From positions 310,001-374,000 of the forward strand of contig NW_017264203.1 in assembly GCF_001619985.1 (NCBI RefSeq): DNA of 64,000 nt, given 5' to 3'. Positions within the stretch are counted from its first letter, which is position 1; each line of letters begins with the position of its first letter. The position numbers and the translations under genes are program-made. The stretch comes from Xylona heveae TC161. Lineage: Eukaryota; Ascomycota; Xylonomycetes; Xylonales; Xylonaceae. Shown piece by piece: positions 46,483-57,972 of this stretch. The notes under the pieces are model-generated. The model worked only from the letters and a program-made list of their open reading frames with translations. It ran no database searches and was not told the origin of the DNA.

Positions 46483-46644
46483 TGCGCCTTTTTCAGTCCG
46501 GTAGCTGTTTATGAATTGATATGCTTCAGTCCGATTGATATCGAAGAGCAATCTGATTTCTGTCGTTAGAATTCAATCGTGGGTAGAGGGGGAAGATTAT
46601 GGAGCAGAATAGATGAATAAAGGTGTGACCGAAACCGGCAGGAT

Positions 46645-46676
46645 TATAAAGCTTTATATCTAATCCCGGGAGTTAG
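46645..46676. promoter_or_regulatory. Two neighbouring palindromes upstream of the Dabb gene
   Basis: TATAAAGCTTTATA (46645-46658) is a perfect 14 bp palindrome. One base further, CTAATCCCGGGAGTTAG (46660-46676) is a 17-base near-palindrome with a CCCGGG core and CTAA/TTAG ends. They lie 163-194 bp upstream of the Dabb start codon, a promoter-like distance. Confidence 0.4.
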
Positions 46677-47247
46677 CAATCCTAGTAGATTTGGATCTCG
46701 CGCTGCAGTCATAATTACATTACAGTACAGCGGCTGTTCGTCAAGACAACCTCAGGTGGTTTCCATTCACTTGTTACCGAGATTCGTAGTTGCTCTCATT
46801 CTATTCAGCTCACGTCATCCACTGCCAGCAAAGGCAAACCAAATATGAAGAACCATATCTGAAATTTTTGAGCTGGATGAATTATTAGCAGCTCTCGAAG
46901 TTCTTTCAAACATCATATAAGAATATTTTAGAGAAAAATTTGTTGATTTTAGAAAGGAAAAAATATATATCGAAATATTTGGAGGTATAGTTACCTTATA
47001 TCTATAGGATGATGGCAATGTTCAGGCGAAACTTTGCAGTAGAATCATATAAAATTTATAGAGTACTTGTCCCTATATGTCTACTTAAGCATACACTCAT
47101 TAATATTAATCTGTCTCAAACTTTTGTATTCTTTGAAGCACCTCAGACTACATCTGCGAATGCAATTGCAAAAATAAGAGCTCACTCGTTCGAGATTCTT
47201 TAGTATCTGCATCTGATAAGATTCTCCGTCATTCTCAGGGTCCTAGC

Positions 47248-47258
47248 CGGAGGCCGGT
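47248..47258. promoter_or_regulatory. CCGG-AGG-CCGG inverted repeat upstream of DSC3
   Basis: An 11 bp dyad of CGG half-sites in a GC-rich island about 240 bp before DSC3. CGG dyads are the usual targets of Zn2Cys6 regulators, but no specific factor can be named. Confidence 0.3.
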
Positions 47259-47495
47259 CCGCGCTGCGGAGGATTCAGCCGCCGCTGCCCCGAGCATCAT
47301 ACGAAACTCCCAAATACTACGACATCATATGCAACGTATCAAATCACTGAACCATAATAAACACGACCATCACCACAACAGTATAACGCACATTCGCGCA
47401 TATACGCTTGCATTTACTGCCAGCGCCTGCCACCTTCCTATGCGCATCCGACTTCTTATTCCGAGGAGACTACCTATCCATCCTCAACAGCAGCC

Positions 47496-48764
47496 ATGGC
47501 AGACGAGGACACCGACAAAAACAGTGCCAATATCGGCAGCAGCACTACAACTGCAGCTCCACTTCTGTTGATCATCCGATTCACCACATCTGCGCCGGAT
47601 CTCCCTCTCCCTATTATCTCCCCACACACCGCGACCGGACTATCCGTCAAGCAACTCATTCGCGCCCATCTACCCGCTGACACTCGCGCGCGGCGGCTAC
47701 GATTGATCCACGCGGGGCGAGTATTACCAGATGCTTTACCATTAACGAAGACACTCAAATTAACTCTTCCTCCACCATCCATCTCATCTTTGGCATCATC
47801 GCCTTCACCTTCACCATCGCCTACGCCGTCGCAGGTACATCAAGACTCTCCTTCGCGCTCGGTCTCCACAAGTCGTTTGCAGAATGTACTCTTTGGGAAA
47901 TCGCCAACCACTTCGACACCCACAGCAACCGCAGGAGAAAGTACCAGAGGCAAAGAAGTCGCGCAAGAGGATGGAGCAACGGAAGAAGAGGAAGAACACA
48001 AGCCATTACTCCAACCGACAACCCCGCAACATTCGCAGACTCAAACTCCCATCCTCACACCAGCAACTCCCGCAAAAAATCAACATAATCAGCCTATAAG
48101 ATTCTATATTCATTGCTCCGTGGGCGAAGAGTCGCTCTCGCCAGGCGAGCTTGCAGACGAAGCCGCCGCGGCGGAAGCTAGTGTCAAACGAATTACGGAC
48201 GAGTCTACGCTTGGCGGTGGTGACGCAGAAGCACATGGAGATGTAAAAGGCAAAGGCGTCGCAGGGACAGGGGCAAGAGGCTACGTCGCCGGGAGAACAG
48301 GGATAGCAGCAGCAGGGGCTGAAGCCGAGACAGAGGCAGAAACAGATGCGGTCGCTCCGGCCAGCACGACGGCCGCGCCGCGGGGATTTGACAGATTACT
48401 TGGTGTGGGGTTCTCACCGGCAGAAGTTGCGGCGTTGAGGTCGCAGTTTGTTGCGCTGCAGTCTCATTCGCATACCCCTGATACGATGCCTTCGGCGGCG
48501 GAGATGCGGATGCTCGAGGATCGTTGGATGGACGAATCGGTTGCGGCGGGCAGCGGTGGAGGAAATGCTGCTGATACGGACGATGTGCAGCGTGGTGCGC
48601 TCGAGGATATGCTGTTGGGGAATATCATGGGGTTCTTTTGGCCGATTGGAGCGGTCGTTTGGCTGCTTCGTGAGGAGGGTGTTTGGAGCCGACGTCGCCA
48701 GATTGCCGTGTTTACGGGCATGTTGGCCAATATTACATTTAGTATATTAAGGGTGACTTCGTAA
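47496..48764 (+). CDS. DSC3: DSC E3 ubiquitin ligase complex subunit 3, 422 aa
   Basis: A single exon. Residues about 22-92 form the ubiquitin-like domain of the Dsc3 family: LLLIIRFTTSAPDLPLPI, LSVKQLIRAHLP and RRLRLIHAGRVLPD. A Ser/Pro/Thr-rich linker is followed by the second conserved block (IRFYIHCSVGE and GFDRLLGVGFSPAEVAALRSQF). Two membrane segments at the C-terminus (about 368-386 and 402-419) bracket an Arg-rich turn (SRRRQ). Dsc3 is part of the Golgi/ER Dsc E3 ligase that activates SREBP (SrbA) in Aspergillus and S. pombe under low oxygen, and it matters for azole tolerance. Length and order of parts agree with fungal Dsc3. Confidence 0.93.
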   Translation: MADEDTDKNSANIGSSTTTAAPLLLIIRFTTSAPDLPLPIISPHTATGLSVKQLIRAHLPADTRARRLRLIHAGRVLPDALPLTKTLKLTLPPPSISSLASSPSPSPSPTPSQVHQDSPSRSVSTSRLQNVLFGKSPTTSTPTATAGESTRGKEVAQEDGATEEEEEHKPLLQPTTPQHSQTQTPILTPATPAKNQHNQPIRFYIHCSVGEESLSPGELADEAAAAEASVKRITDESTLGGGDAEAHGDVKGKGVAGTGARGYVAGRTGIAAAGAEAETEAETDAVAPASTTAAPRGFDRLLGVGFSPAEVAALRSQFVALQSHSHTPDTMPSAAEMRMLEDRWMDESVAAGSGGGNAADTDDVQRGALEDMLLGNIMGFFWPIGAVVWLLREEGVWSRRRQIAVFTGMLANITFSILRVTS

Positions 48765-49112
48765 AAGCCCAAAAAATGGCGGGGGAGAGAGCAGGTGGTT
48801 GGTCTGCAATTTCCGGGCATAAATGAGGACTGCCTACTGTGGCTCCTGGAGGACTATATCTGTTAGGGTTGTGTATCTGGCGTTTGTTTCACAGGCTTTT
48901 TTGAGAAGCATAGCGTTGGCGTTTTTAGAGCAAGTCATTATATCTTTGCATAATATACCAGACATGCTAGCCAGTCAAATGATTCTGGCTTGAACTAAAA
49001 TAAATTACTCAGGGAATATTGAGAAAGTAAAAAGAACGGCATTATGATGTACTGTGTGGAATAGGTGTTCACTCCCAATGCTCCGAAACCAAGTTCCATA
49101 AACCCCACCGAC
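48765..49112. other. Spacer between convergent DSC3 and VTI1
   Basis: Both 3' UTRs. Nothing else is seen. Confidence 0.5.
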
Positions 49113-49944
49113 CTAACGAAATTTGCTAACAATGACGGCAATGATGAGCAATACGAGAATAGTGATAATAGCAATCGTAATTAGCCGATTCGTAGCCATC
49201 CTAATAGACACTCGTCAGTTGATGATTGCTCTTCAGTGAGTCGAGGTACATGCTGCAATGATACCCCCACAAATGTCAATGGAGGGTGAACTACCTACGG
49301 GCCATCCCCCTCAATGTCTTGATACTCCTATCTGTGTAGCCTTCTGACTCGTTCAGATTCGACTGGGTGTGGAGGATGGTTTCTCTTTGGCGGCCAAGGT
49401 CAGCAAGGGTATTTCTACCGATATCTTCCGTCTCGAGTGCGACTCTTTGGCTGTCACGCAGCCGCTGCGTCGAGCGGTCAAGACGATCCGTTCCGGCCAG
49501 AAGCTGCTGTCGTTGTTCTAGCTGCGCATCGGCATTGGGATTATCGGAGTATCGCGCGCCAAAGAGCGCCTGGCGGTCATCCGTGAGGCCCCTCAGCTTG
49601 CGCTTGAAGGCATCCATGTCGCTTTCATAATTGCGGAATCGCTGATTGATCTTGTTACGGCTGCTCGAAGGGATATTTTGTTTCTCGATGCGCATTTGAT
49701 CAAGCTGGATCGTGGTGGTTAATTTCATTCATCTCAATCGAAATCATGGCGCTGTGGGTCTTACGATTTCTGTTCCTTCGTCCAAAGTGCGTTCTGCCTG
49801 CCCAATAGCCGCCTTGCGTGGCTCACCTGACAGTTCAGAGATCTGATCGAGCTTTTGTGTCAGGTCCGCCTGGATGAGCTTGAATTCGGCTTCGTAGCTA
49901 TTGAACAGCTCCGTGCCAGCATCGGTGTCTAACGGGTTCGCCAT
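49113..49944 (-). CDS. VTI1: Qb-SNARE Vti1, 225 aa
   Basis: Exons 49944-49765, 49704-49295 and 49200-49113 (60 and 94 nt introns) join in frame. The N-terminal three-helix bundle begins GTELFNSYEAEFKLIQADL, continues LDQMRIEKQNIP and FRNYESDMDAFKRKL, and is followed by the SNARE helix (LAGTDRLDRSTQRLRDS, with the zero-layer Gln in ETILHTQSNL). The small third exon encodes MATNRLITIAIITI..., the C-terminal membrane anchor at about 203-222. Vti1 takes part in Golgi, endosome and vacuole fusion. Length and exon layout are typical. Without the third exon the protein would lose its anchor, which confirms the join. Confidence 0.95.
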
Positions 49945-50740
49945 GTTGATTTGATATGAAATATTTAACAGTGAGGGGTATCAAGAAGGAGAGAGAGAGT
50001 GTGTGTATGTAAAACAATCGAACAAGTGTATCAGAATCGTAGGGCAAAGCGTAGTTGTCAAGGGCGAGTCGAAGCCTAAGTGTAGGCGGTGAGCGTTAAC
50101 AAGGGAGGCGAGATAATACAGCGCCGACGGAGCTAGTCTGATAGGCTCAACAAATGGCGGTATTATATGCACTAGTATCCGCGAAGTTCTTCTTTGGGAG
50201 ACAAAGATGTTTTCTATTCCCAAGTCTGTATCAAATCTCTTTTGGTCTTTATGATTTGAGTCCTGCCAGTAAGTGCCTGGAGGAGATGATGTGATGTTGT
50301 TCCTCAGCCGTGGCGCAGTGACGAATCATAATTGCCGCTTCAAATAAGGAGCCTGGCCCATTCCATATCAGGAAATCACTGAAAAGGGAAGGAACGACCC
50401 TCTGCAGGACCCTGGTTTCCCCAGACCTCTGCCGTCATATTATTTCTTCATTGTGCTGGATGAGCTTTTTTGCTGTTTGAATGTATAAGTCGTTTCTGTG
50501 ATTGGCGTTGATTTTTCTTTCTCTTATAGTTTTCATTTTCCAAACTTCCATGCATTTCATGCATATCTATCTTTATCCTGTCCTGCATACCTAGGTAGAT
50601 CCTGATGGTCGGGTCAAGTCTATACATCATGACTTTGGCGAATGCCACATTCCCTGGATTTGAAGATCCATTCACCCTCTCGTCCGTCATCTACATGAAG
50701 CATTCTCATGTAATTTCCCTTTTACTTGTCTCTACCTGCA
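49945..50740. other. Shared upstream region of VTI1 and amine oxidase-like gene
   Basis: 796 bp between divergent starts, with a GA/GT dinucleotide run at about 49988-50005. No additional gene is supported. Confidence 0.45.
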
Positions 50741-52523
50741 ATGTCTCGTAAAAAAGTTGCAATCGTTGGCAGCGGTTGCGCTGGTATCGGAGCGCTCTGG
50801 GCCTTGCAACACACTGAACATGACATTCATCTCTATGAGAGCGAAGACCGTCTCGGAGGCCACACTAATACCGTGACATTTGAGCATGACGGTCACAATA
50901 CCAATGTTGATACGGGTTTCATTGTGCTGAACACAGCCACATATCGTCAGTTTGCCTCCACTGCTTATGCTTTGCCATTCAGTCACAAAAGCAACAGTCA
51001 ATTCAATGAATAATCACATGCTCATTTATGTATCTCAGCAAATTTTATTTCGTTTCTCAAACAACTTGATGTCGAGACTCTTCCCACTGAAATGACTTTC
51101 GGCGTATCACGGGACCAAGGAGCATTTGAATGGGCAGGAACATCATTGTCCGCAGTATTTGCTCAAAGATCTAATATCTTCCGGCCGCGCATGTGGCGCA
51201 TGATATTCGACATTATCCGCTTTAATCAATTTGCACTGGATTTACTCGTTGACGAAAGTCAAGACCTAGAAGAAGAAAGCCACTCTTCAACTGGAAAAGC
51301 AGCTGCACCTCCATCTTTCAGCTTCTCAAAACAGATCAGTATTGGCGAGTATCTTGAACGCGAAGGCTACTCTGATGCTTTTCGCGATGACTATCTTATT
51401 CCCATGACGGCCGCAGTTTGGAGTACCAGTCCGGACAAATGCTCACTCGAATTCCCAGCCATGACTCTTGTCCGATTCATGTGGAATCATCATCTACTCA
51501 GTACTGTCCGTGCTCGACCGAAATGGCTAACTCTCAAGCACGGCGGCAAAGCGTATATCGATGCTGTCATGAAGCGATTTCCTTCCGATCGTATCCATCT
51601 TTCCACCCCAATCGCATCCGCAAGTAGCTCTTCCGACGGACGAGTCTTGCTTCGCGCTACTCGCGGCACAATTGAAACATTCGACCACGTCATTCTCGCC
51701 ACGCACGGGGATCAAGCCCGGCAGATCATCCTCCAAGGCGGTGCGACAGAAGAAGAGCTGGATATCCTGAGTTGTTTCCAAACCAGCGCAAATACGGCCG
51801 TGCTTCATTCCGATCTCTCCGTATGTCGATTTGTGCTCGTTTCTCATCCATATTCCCTCTATTCACTCACAATTATGGCAATCAGCCTACTAACTTATCT
51901 CAATCATACAGCTTATGCCCACGCGTCCCCTGTCCTGGTCAGCATGGAATTATCTCACTCGTAGTAGTCCTGACGCTACTTCGTCCAATGCGCATCCCTC
52001 TCCACCTCGCTCTCACCCAGAAGTATGTCTGACATACAATATGAATATGCTGCAACACATTCCACAGGAAACCTATGGACACGTTCTGGTCACATTAAAC
52101 CCGCTGACGGAGCCTGATCTGTCTCTCGTCCGCGGCCGCTGGACTTATCAACATCCTTTGTATAACGCTGCTGCTGTCTCCGCGCAAGCCCGACTCCCGC
52201 GTATTCAGAACACACGGGGGATAAGTTACGCTGGGGCATGGACAAAGTATGGCTTTCACGAAGACGGGTTCTCGAGCGGACTCAAGGTTGCAATAGAGCA
52301 TCTTGGCGCGGAAATTCCCTTTGAGTTTGTTGATTCAACCTTTTCAAGAGGAAAACGGCCGGTATTGGGATGGGAGGATTGGATGGTGCGTATTGCTGTG
52401 CTGTTTGTGCAGTGTTTAATTGCGATTTGGGGGACGCTGGTTTTGGGGAGAAAAGAGCGGATTCCGGTGCAGCTCGAGGGAATATTGGGACGCTGGTCTG
52501 GAAAGAAGAGAAAGGCGTTGTGA
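50741..52523 (+). CDS. FAD-dependent amine oxidase-like protein, 532 aa
   Basis: Exons 50741-50945, 51039-51820 and 51912-52523 (introns 93 and 91 nt) join in frame. The N-terminus is a Rossmann FAD site: VAIVGSGCAGIGALWAL, then the Glu of HLYESEDRLGGHTNTV. TYPNFISFLKQLDVET is restored only by splicing, and the family block SAWNYLTR and QHIPQETYGHVLVTLNP follows. The conserved RGRWTYQHPLYNAAAVSAQ and ISYAGAWTKYGFHEDGFSSGLKVAIEHLGA close the fold. A hydrophobic helix at about 488-505 suggests membrane attachment near the C-terminus. This matches the COG2907-type flavoproteins, found next to cyclopropane fatty acid synthase genes in bacteria. The fungal substrate is unknown. Intron 1 uses a GTCAGT donor. 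Confidence 0.88.
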
Positions 52524-52852
52524 GTGTCAGGCGTAATGTACATGAGTATGTCACAGAATGTCAAAGACATGTGGAAGCTATTATATTATATTTCTTAATG
52601 GTGGAGATGATTAAAGAAAAGCATTATATGCATGAACAAACAAATCCAGTATCATTGTTCGTTTTCCTCTTTTGACAAAATAAAAGCGCCAAAACAATAC
52701 CAATTTAGAGGAATTCCACTTCGAAGATGAAAATAAATAAACGTAGATATGCGCCGGAGAAAAGATGAATCGAGTCAGAAATAGTGGAAAAGGGTGGAAA
52801 TTTTAGTCCTGCAAGTTGTTCAGGCTTTTACTTTCATCCACCAATGCTCTTC
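52524..52852. other. Spacer between convergent genes
   Basis: Two 3' UTRs, AT-rich. Nothing else is seen. Confidence 0.5.
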
Positions 52853-54006
52853 TCACTTTCGGCCAGTCCGCTGCCTCTCAATTTCATCGCGGAAGACGTT
52901 CGGAGGGCCAGACGTAGGAGCATTGTCGTATCCGGTAGCAGCATCTTCAGCCTGCAGCAGAGTCTCCTCTTTGTTTGCACGTCGACCGCCATTAGCCTGC
53001 TGAAAGTCCGCACCAAGCGGGACAGATCCCTCATCTTGGTCGAGGGGAATGTGTCCGCCCATTCGTTGTCGTCGTGACTTCCCAATACCATAGCCTTTGC
53101 GAGTGCCACGATGCTTGCGCATGCCAAAGTATAGACCGATACTGACAAGCAAGATGATGATGATAGCAATCGGAAGACCAATCGCCAAACCAGTTCCTTG
53201 GCTTGGATGGCTACCGCTGCCAGAATGTCCGGACTTGGCTCCAACTAGAAGCACAGTGGGTCCTGTATAAGTCTGTGGGGGAGACCGTCCATTGACGTCT
53301 AGCGCAACAAGGTAGAGAGTTAGGTTACGTTCAGAATCGTTGTCACTGATAATTGACTTGGTCATGGTTAGAGAGACATGGCCAAAAATATTTAATGACG
53401 GTTTGGACGACCAAGTGTCGACTTTGTCATCATCTTCGGATGCCCCGCTGGGTTTTGCCTCAATGGTCACTGTCGAATTGATGGTGAAGAAACTGGGATC
53501 CCACGTGACTATATAGAGAAGACAAGCTGTCAGAAATTTTTTGTCTTGTTTTTTTTTCTCGTTGGAAGATGAAGTTCAGAACACAATGCGCAGAATGAGA
53601 GAGGCGTCTCACCGAAATAAGTCTCTCCAGCAACCAATTCCTCGCCCTGAGTAGGCTGGCAAAATGGTGCATTATCACCATCTTTGTTGGTGCATTTTGG
53701 AACTGATATTCCGTTGGTGGCGCTCGCTGCTGGAGCGGCCTCCGTGCCAGTGGAAGTAGCTTCTGCGATGGCGCTCGCTGCTGATACACTCGTGGCCGAA
53801 GTAGCAGTCGCATCCGTGGCGGGATGTTCGGCCTCCCTTTTATCAATATAGGACCACAGGTCCTTCCAGACAGCTTCGGGTTTGGCATCTCTTTGCGCAA
53901 TATCAGCTCTTTGCTCGACTGGCCCTGCCAGGGCTCCGTGGCTGCCAAAAAGCGCTGCATAGCCCGCGAGACAGGCGAGAAATCTAGGTGCGTTTTGGGA
54001 ATACAT
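52853..54006 (-). CDS. Single-pass secretory/cell-surface membrane protein, 349 aa
   Basis: Exons 54006-53613 and 53508-52853 join across a 104 nt phase-1 intron, restoring AGETYFVTWDPSFF. A signal peptide (about 1-32, ACLAGYAALFGSHGALA) is followed by a Ser/Thr/Ala-rich stalk. The luminal domain contains CTNKDGDNAPFCQPTQGEELVAGETYFVTW, a pattern seen in fungal Kre9/Knh1-like or wall-linked proteins. Several N-glycosylation sequons (NSTVT, NLTL) lie beyond it. One membrane helix at about 237-259 (GLPIAIIIILLVSIGLYFGM) precedes a basic cytosolic tail with dense Arg/Lys and Asp/Glu clusters. A type I topology is clear; the molecular role is unknown and a wall sensor or assembly role is only a guess. 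The ATG at 54006 was chosen because it opens the signal peptide. Confidence 0.82.
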
Positions 54007-55116
54007 ATTGTGTACTGGATGCTCAACCGCCAACAAATAAATGATCTAATCACTTATGTCCAAGTGGTTATAAATCATCAATGGAGTCCACGGAGAGGAA
54101 GAAAATAAACGATAGAAGAGCAGCAATCAAAGGAAAAAGCAGAGAAGATAAAAGAGTGAGCAGGGTGGAGAGTTGGAGGCTAGACAAAAGACAAGTATGG
54201 AATCAATTGAATTGTCACCATCATGAGAGGCAACCAAGGGAGGAAGGCTCAACCGCCACCTCAAGCCCCCCTTGGTAAATGAACAAAATGTAGTCTTTCC
54301 ATGCCGAACAATAAGGCAGTTGATGCTACTTTGGGTGCGATAAACGATGTTGCGATTCCTGGAGAAGGCAAACGCCTCGCATCCAGCCACTTGTCTCACA
54401 GCATATCAATGAGATAGATGATCGACCTTACTTGAGGGGGAACCAAAGGGATACGTTTCATCCGCCGCCCTTATAAACCATCTCGTTCTGGGTGGTGGTG
54501 AAGGATGTTTACGGTGGGTGGAGTTCCTAAGTTGACATTCCCCTTGCTCCAAAGCAGCGCTAGGCTTGTCGTGGATTAGCGAGGTTGGCTTAACTGGAGG
54601 CAACGGGACCCAAGTAATCTTTGGGCTGCGGGACCCCTTATCTCATGGTTATAACGTAACAACACCGCCTGAGGATAAAGTGGCATTATTGTGGTTGCAC
54701 AATGGATAAGTGGTCATCAATCATTATGTAGGGCACTATCTCCTACCCATTGCATCAATAATAATGACAGAAGCTATATGAATCGTTTCGAAGCAATTTA
54801 CCGTGCGAGAGTGATACAAGGGATGAAATCATAGCCCGGGGAGTAAAAGGGTAACTTATCACTAAAGCTCTGCAGGCGGCAAGCTCTGGATTGCTATACA
54901 CGGCGTCTACCGGCAGCCGTAGCTCGAGCTTTCACCACAGCGTATCGCGTTGTCATCATCGCTAAGAATCACGAAAGAGTAGCTTTGTACTTTGGAGTGA
55001 ACACCATTGCACTTCTTCCTCTTCCGCTCCACCCCTTCCTTAATCGTCACTTTTTTAGTCTTAATTTCGCTCCTTGGTTTTTTTCCCTTTTCTTTCTGGC
55101 CCAATTATCCGAAATC
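54007..55116. other. Intergenic between two divergent secretory-protein genes
   Basis: 1.1 kb of upstream DNA for the surface protein (minus) and the ER-type protein (plus). No gene, RNA or strong repeat is recognised. Confidence 0.45.
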
Positions 55117-56123
55117 ATGCGTTTCTCTGCCTCCTTTCTCCTCGCTCTTCCGGCTATTGCTGCTGCCGAGCAGATTCCCCTGGGTGACACTGTGAAATCA
55201 TGGTTCAACAAGATCCAGCCGCAGGTCCCTGAGCCGGTCGCATCTCCCGTCCAGGCCGCGTCCGCAAAGGCCGCCGACCTCGCCGTCACCCCATTGACGC
55301 TGGACAATTGGCAATCCGCTTTGACGCCCAGCGTTTCTGCCGAGTCCTCCGACCCTGAGGAGTGGTTGATCTTGATTACGGGTGGAAACAAGACCTGCCA
55401 TGGCTTCTGCGACGTGATCGAGAAGTCTTGGAATGTATGTGTTTTGGCGTAACCCCCCCATTCCCCGCCAACCACTATGAGCTTGTCATTCCCCCGCCCC
55501 GCTGCAGTGCTCTTTATCTCACACTTTAGTTTCGGGGAAATTTGAAGAACTGCACATGGCTAACAATGGAGTTTTAGAAATCTGTTCCGCTGCTCGCCGC
55601 AACCCAATCGCCGCCCCACCTAGCCTCTCTCAATTGTGAGACAGAACGTGTTCTGTGCAAGGCACTGGGTGCCTATCCCACCTCCCTTTGGCATGTCTCG
55701 CTGCCAGTTCCCGCCCCCGACCAGTCCAAACCCGAGACTCCCATCCACATTGTCTGGCTGAACCGCACGCACACTGAGCCCTCCGACTTTGTCAAGATCC
55801 ACAATGAGAAGGTCTGGGAGACACACTCCGAAAAGTACGAAGGCGTCTTTCACCCTTTTGATGGCTTCGTTGCCCAGCAGGGATTGACTATCCCCGTTGG
55901 CTACGTTCGGTTTGCATTCTCTCTGATCCCTCAGTGGGCCTTTATGCTCGGCATTAGCTTGTTCACTCGTAACTTTATGTAAGCTTCCGCCAGAGACTCT
56001 GAATATTCCGAGAAGAAAGATATTAACCTCCGCAATAGGGGCCGTCGTATGCAGCCTCAGGGAGCCCGTCCCGGCGCTGCTGCTGGTGCTCCAGCTGCCG
56101 GTGCCGCTCCGAGAGCCTCATAA
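55117..56123 (+). CDS. ER-type membrane protein with CxxxC thioredoxin-like domain, 267 aa
   Basis: Exons 55117-55434, 55578-55978 and 56039-56123 (143 and 60 nt introns) join in frame. A signal peptide (MRFSASFLLALPAIAAAEQ) is followed by about 60 Pro/Ala/Val residues. The luminal domain then begins WLILITGGNKTCHGFCDVIEKSWN, with a CHGFC pair at the end of exon 1 and a second Cys pair (NCETERVLC) early in exon 2. The order of strand, Cys pair and helix looks like a thioredoxin fold, but CxxxC is not the usual CxxC. One or two sequons (NKT, NRT) follow. A membrane segment (about 213-236, VGYVRFAFSLIPQWAFMLGI) precedes a short basic/Ala-Gly-Pro tail. This type recurs in Pezizomycotina as far as I recall, with no known function. 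Upstream lies a pyrimidine-rich leader. Confidence 0.8.
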
Positions 56124-56319
56124 AAGAATCTTCGTGTTTCTTGGATGTAACAAGGGCTGATTGAAAGTGCCCCTTTTTATTCTTGGTAACTATTTAGGGA
56201 GCAGGTAACAAAATCGGCGGTCCGGTGATATTTACCTATATCGAAGGCATAGGGTCGCATTATATAGAAATATAACAATTGTAATACATCTTTTTGCAAA
56301 TAGACTATTCCGCTTTTCT

Positions 56320-57623
56320 CTATCTCTTTATTCTGCACAAAACCAGCGTATACCACGGACCGCAGAAAACTCCGACAATTGACTTGTCTGATGCATCCCC
56401 TTCCTCGAATTGCATCTCCCTCCACGCCTCTGCAAATTCCATACCTCCACATCCCAATTGCCCGTTCCCCCCTCTACCCGCTGCAAACAGCTTGCCCTCC
56501 GCAGTAAGCACAACAACGTGCCCATCTCCAACCGCAACATCAACAATATCTACTCCGCCATCCACATTCGCCAGTGCCACATCTTCCTCTACGCCCTCCT
56601 CATCTACCCGCGCCGGCGAATGAGGCAATTCTCTAATCCATTGCCCCTCTCCAGGTCTTCCGCCCCAAAGGTACAAGTCCCGATCTCGTGATACAGCGGC
56701 CGTGACCCAACCACCGGAGACTACCTTTCGAATCGGTATTCCTCCCAGAGATTCCACAAAACCGGGGGTAGATGCTGGTGTTGCAGACGTGATTTCTCGG
56801 CCCAGATGGTTATGTCGTCCGTCACCCCACGTATAGACGTTCCCTAAGTCATCAAGAAACGTAAACGCCGTCTGATTAGCGACCAATTGTCGCGGAGAGC
56901 AGTGTAAGATAAATTCCTTATGCGCCAGCGCTGGTATTTCTTCTGTACCTGATTGGCCCAGATCATGATGCTGGAGAAAATCGTCTAGACTAAGGTATTC
57001 GTGAATGATGGTTCGTGTACTCCTATGATGACTGACAGATTGCTTTCGGATTCCATAGCCAGAGCTGAGGGGAGGCGCTTCTGGGTCCGAATAAGATTCT
57101 TCATAGCATGTTGCTACTTTTCCGTTGCCGGCGATGCTCAAATGTGTTTTTGATGCTGCCGGTCCTGGCGGATTATGTGGTTTGAAAGTGCTGTGCTCAG
57201 GGTCAAAAATTAGGATTTTTCCAGTGCGATTCAGACCGCCAAGAACGCCGGTATGATCGCCAAAAATTGTTCTGACGTCTTCTTTTTCTGGTGCATTTTC
57301 CTTCTGTATGTTCTGAATGGTCGAATAATTTGGCGATGTGGAGGAACCGTCAAGGCGTGCGCCGTTGAGTTTGAGCACATGATCAACGTCCACTTTGTTT
57401 GACTTGTTAACACTGATAGAAAGGTACTAAAAACCAAAGAAGAAGCATTTTCTTCTCTTCAGGCAGACTTACAGACTAAATTACTCCAGCCGGTGAAAAG
57501 AATATCAATATACTCCGCCGAGAGAAGTCGACGCAGCTGCGGGATATCTTTGGGGTCAGCTTCTCTTGTTTCGTTGAATGTAAGCTGATTATGTGCGTTG
57601 AAGCCGCACGCATAGAGCTCCAT
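56320..57623 (-). CDS. RCC1-repeat (beta-propeller) protein, 407 aa
   Basis: Exons 57623-57473 and 57392-56320 are joined across an 80 nt phase-1 intron. The first blade begins MELYACGFNAHNQL. Other blades show the RCC1 pattern: DDLGNVYTWGDGRHNHLGREI, SRDRDLYLWGGRPGEG and TAEGKLFAAGRGGNGQLGCGG. About five blades are visible, so part of the propeller is divergent. Such proteins range from Ran GEFs to ubiquitin or tRNA-related factors (yeast Ats1), and which applies here cannot be told. The acceptor was chosen as CAAAG with GTTAAC as branch site, because the TTTTTAG about 30 nt upstream does not keep the frame with the GTAAGT donor. The first exon is short but carries the canonical opening. Confidence 0.85.
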
Positions 57624-57972
57624 GGAGCACTGGATGATCAAAGAAGAAATTTTGTTCCCGAAGGTGTTATTTTGAATAGGCTGAGCCGCTATGTTGATGA
57701 TGCGCACAACTACGTTGACTTTGGCACCGAAGGATTGATTTTGTCAAAAGTATCAGGCATCAAGGCACATTCTTCGATCCAATCAAGTTTTGACCTGACA
57801 TATGCGAGATTTTGCTTCCCATAAAACAGTATATGCAAATATAAGATATGCATACCCTCCCAAACAAATACAGATTCTATACAAATAAATAATATACAAG
57901 GTGTTTACCCAGTTAATGGCCGCTGCCAGGCCATTAGGACTTCGCCCAATAACAGACTTTGCTTGACACTTT
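57624..57972. other. Spacer between bL28m and RCC1-repeat genes
   Basis: Both neighbours are on the minus strand, so this is the 3' UTR of bL28m plus promoter of the RCC1-repeat gene. No gene is seen. Confidence 0.5.

Larger units (their letters stand above)
46483..47495. other. Intergenic between Dabb gene and DSC3
   Basis: Shared upstream region of two divergent genes. It has two adjacent palindromes (46645-46676), an AT-rich block at about 46820-47210 and a GC-rich island at about 47235-47300 with a CCGGAGGCCGG dyad. No RNA or protein gene is recognised. Confidence 0.5.

Noticed and set aside
46820-47210. AT-rich block as a possible RIP-mutated transposon remnant
   Set aside because: No terminal repeats, no coding relics and no duplicated copy in the window; AT richness alone is not enough.
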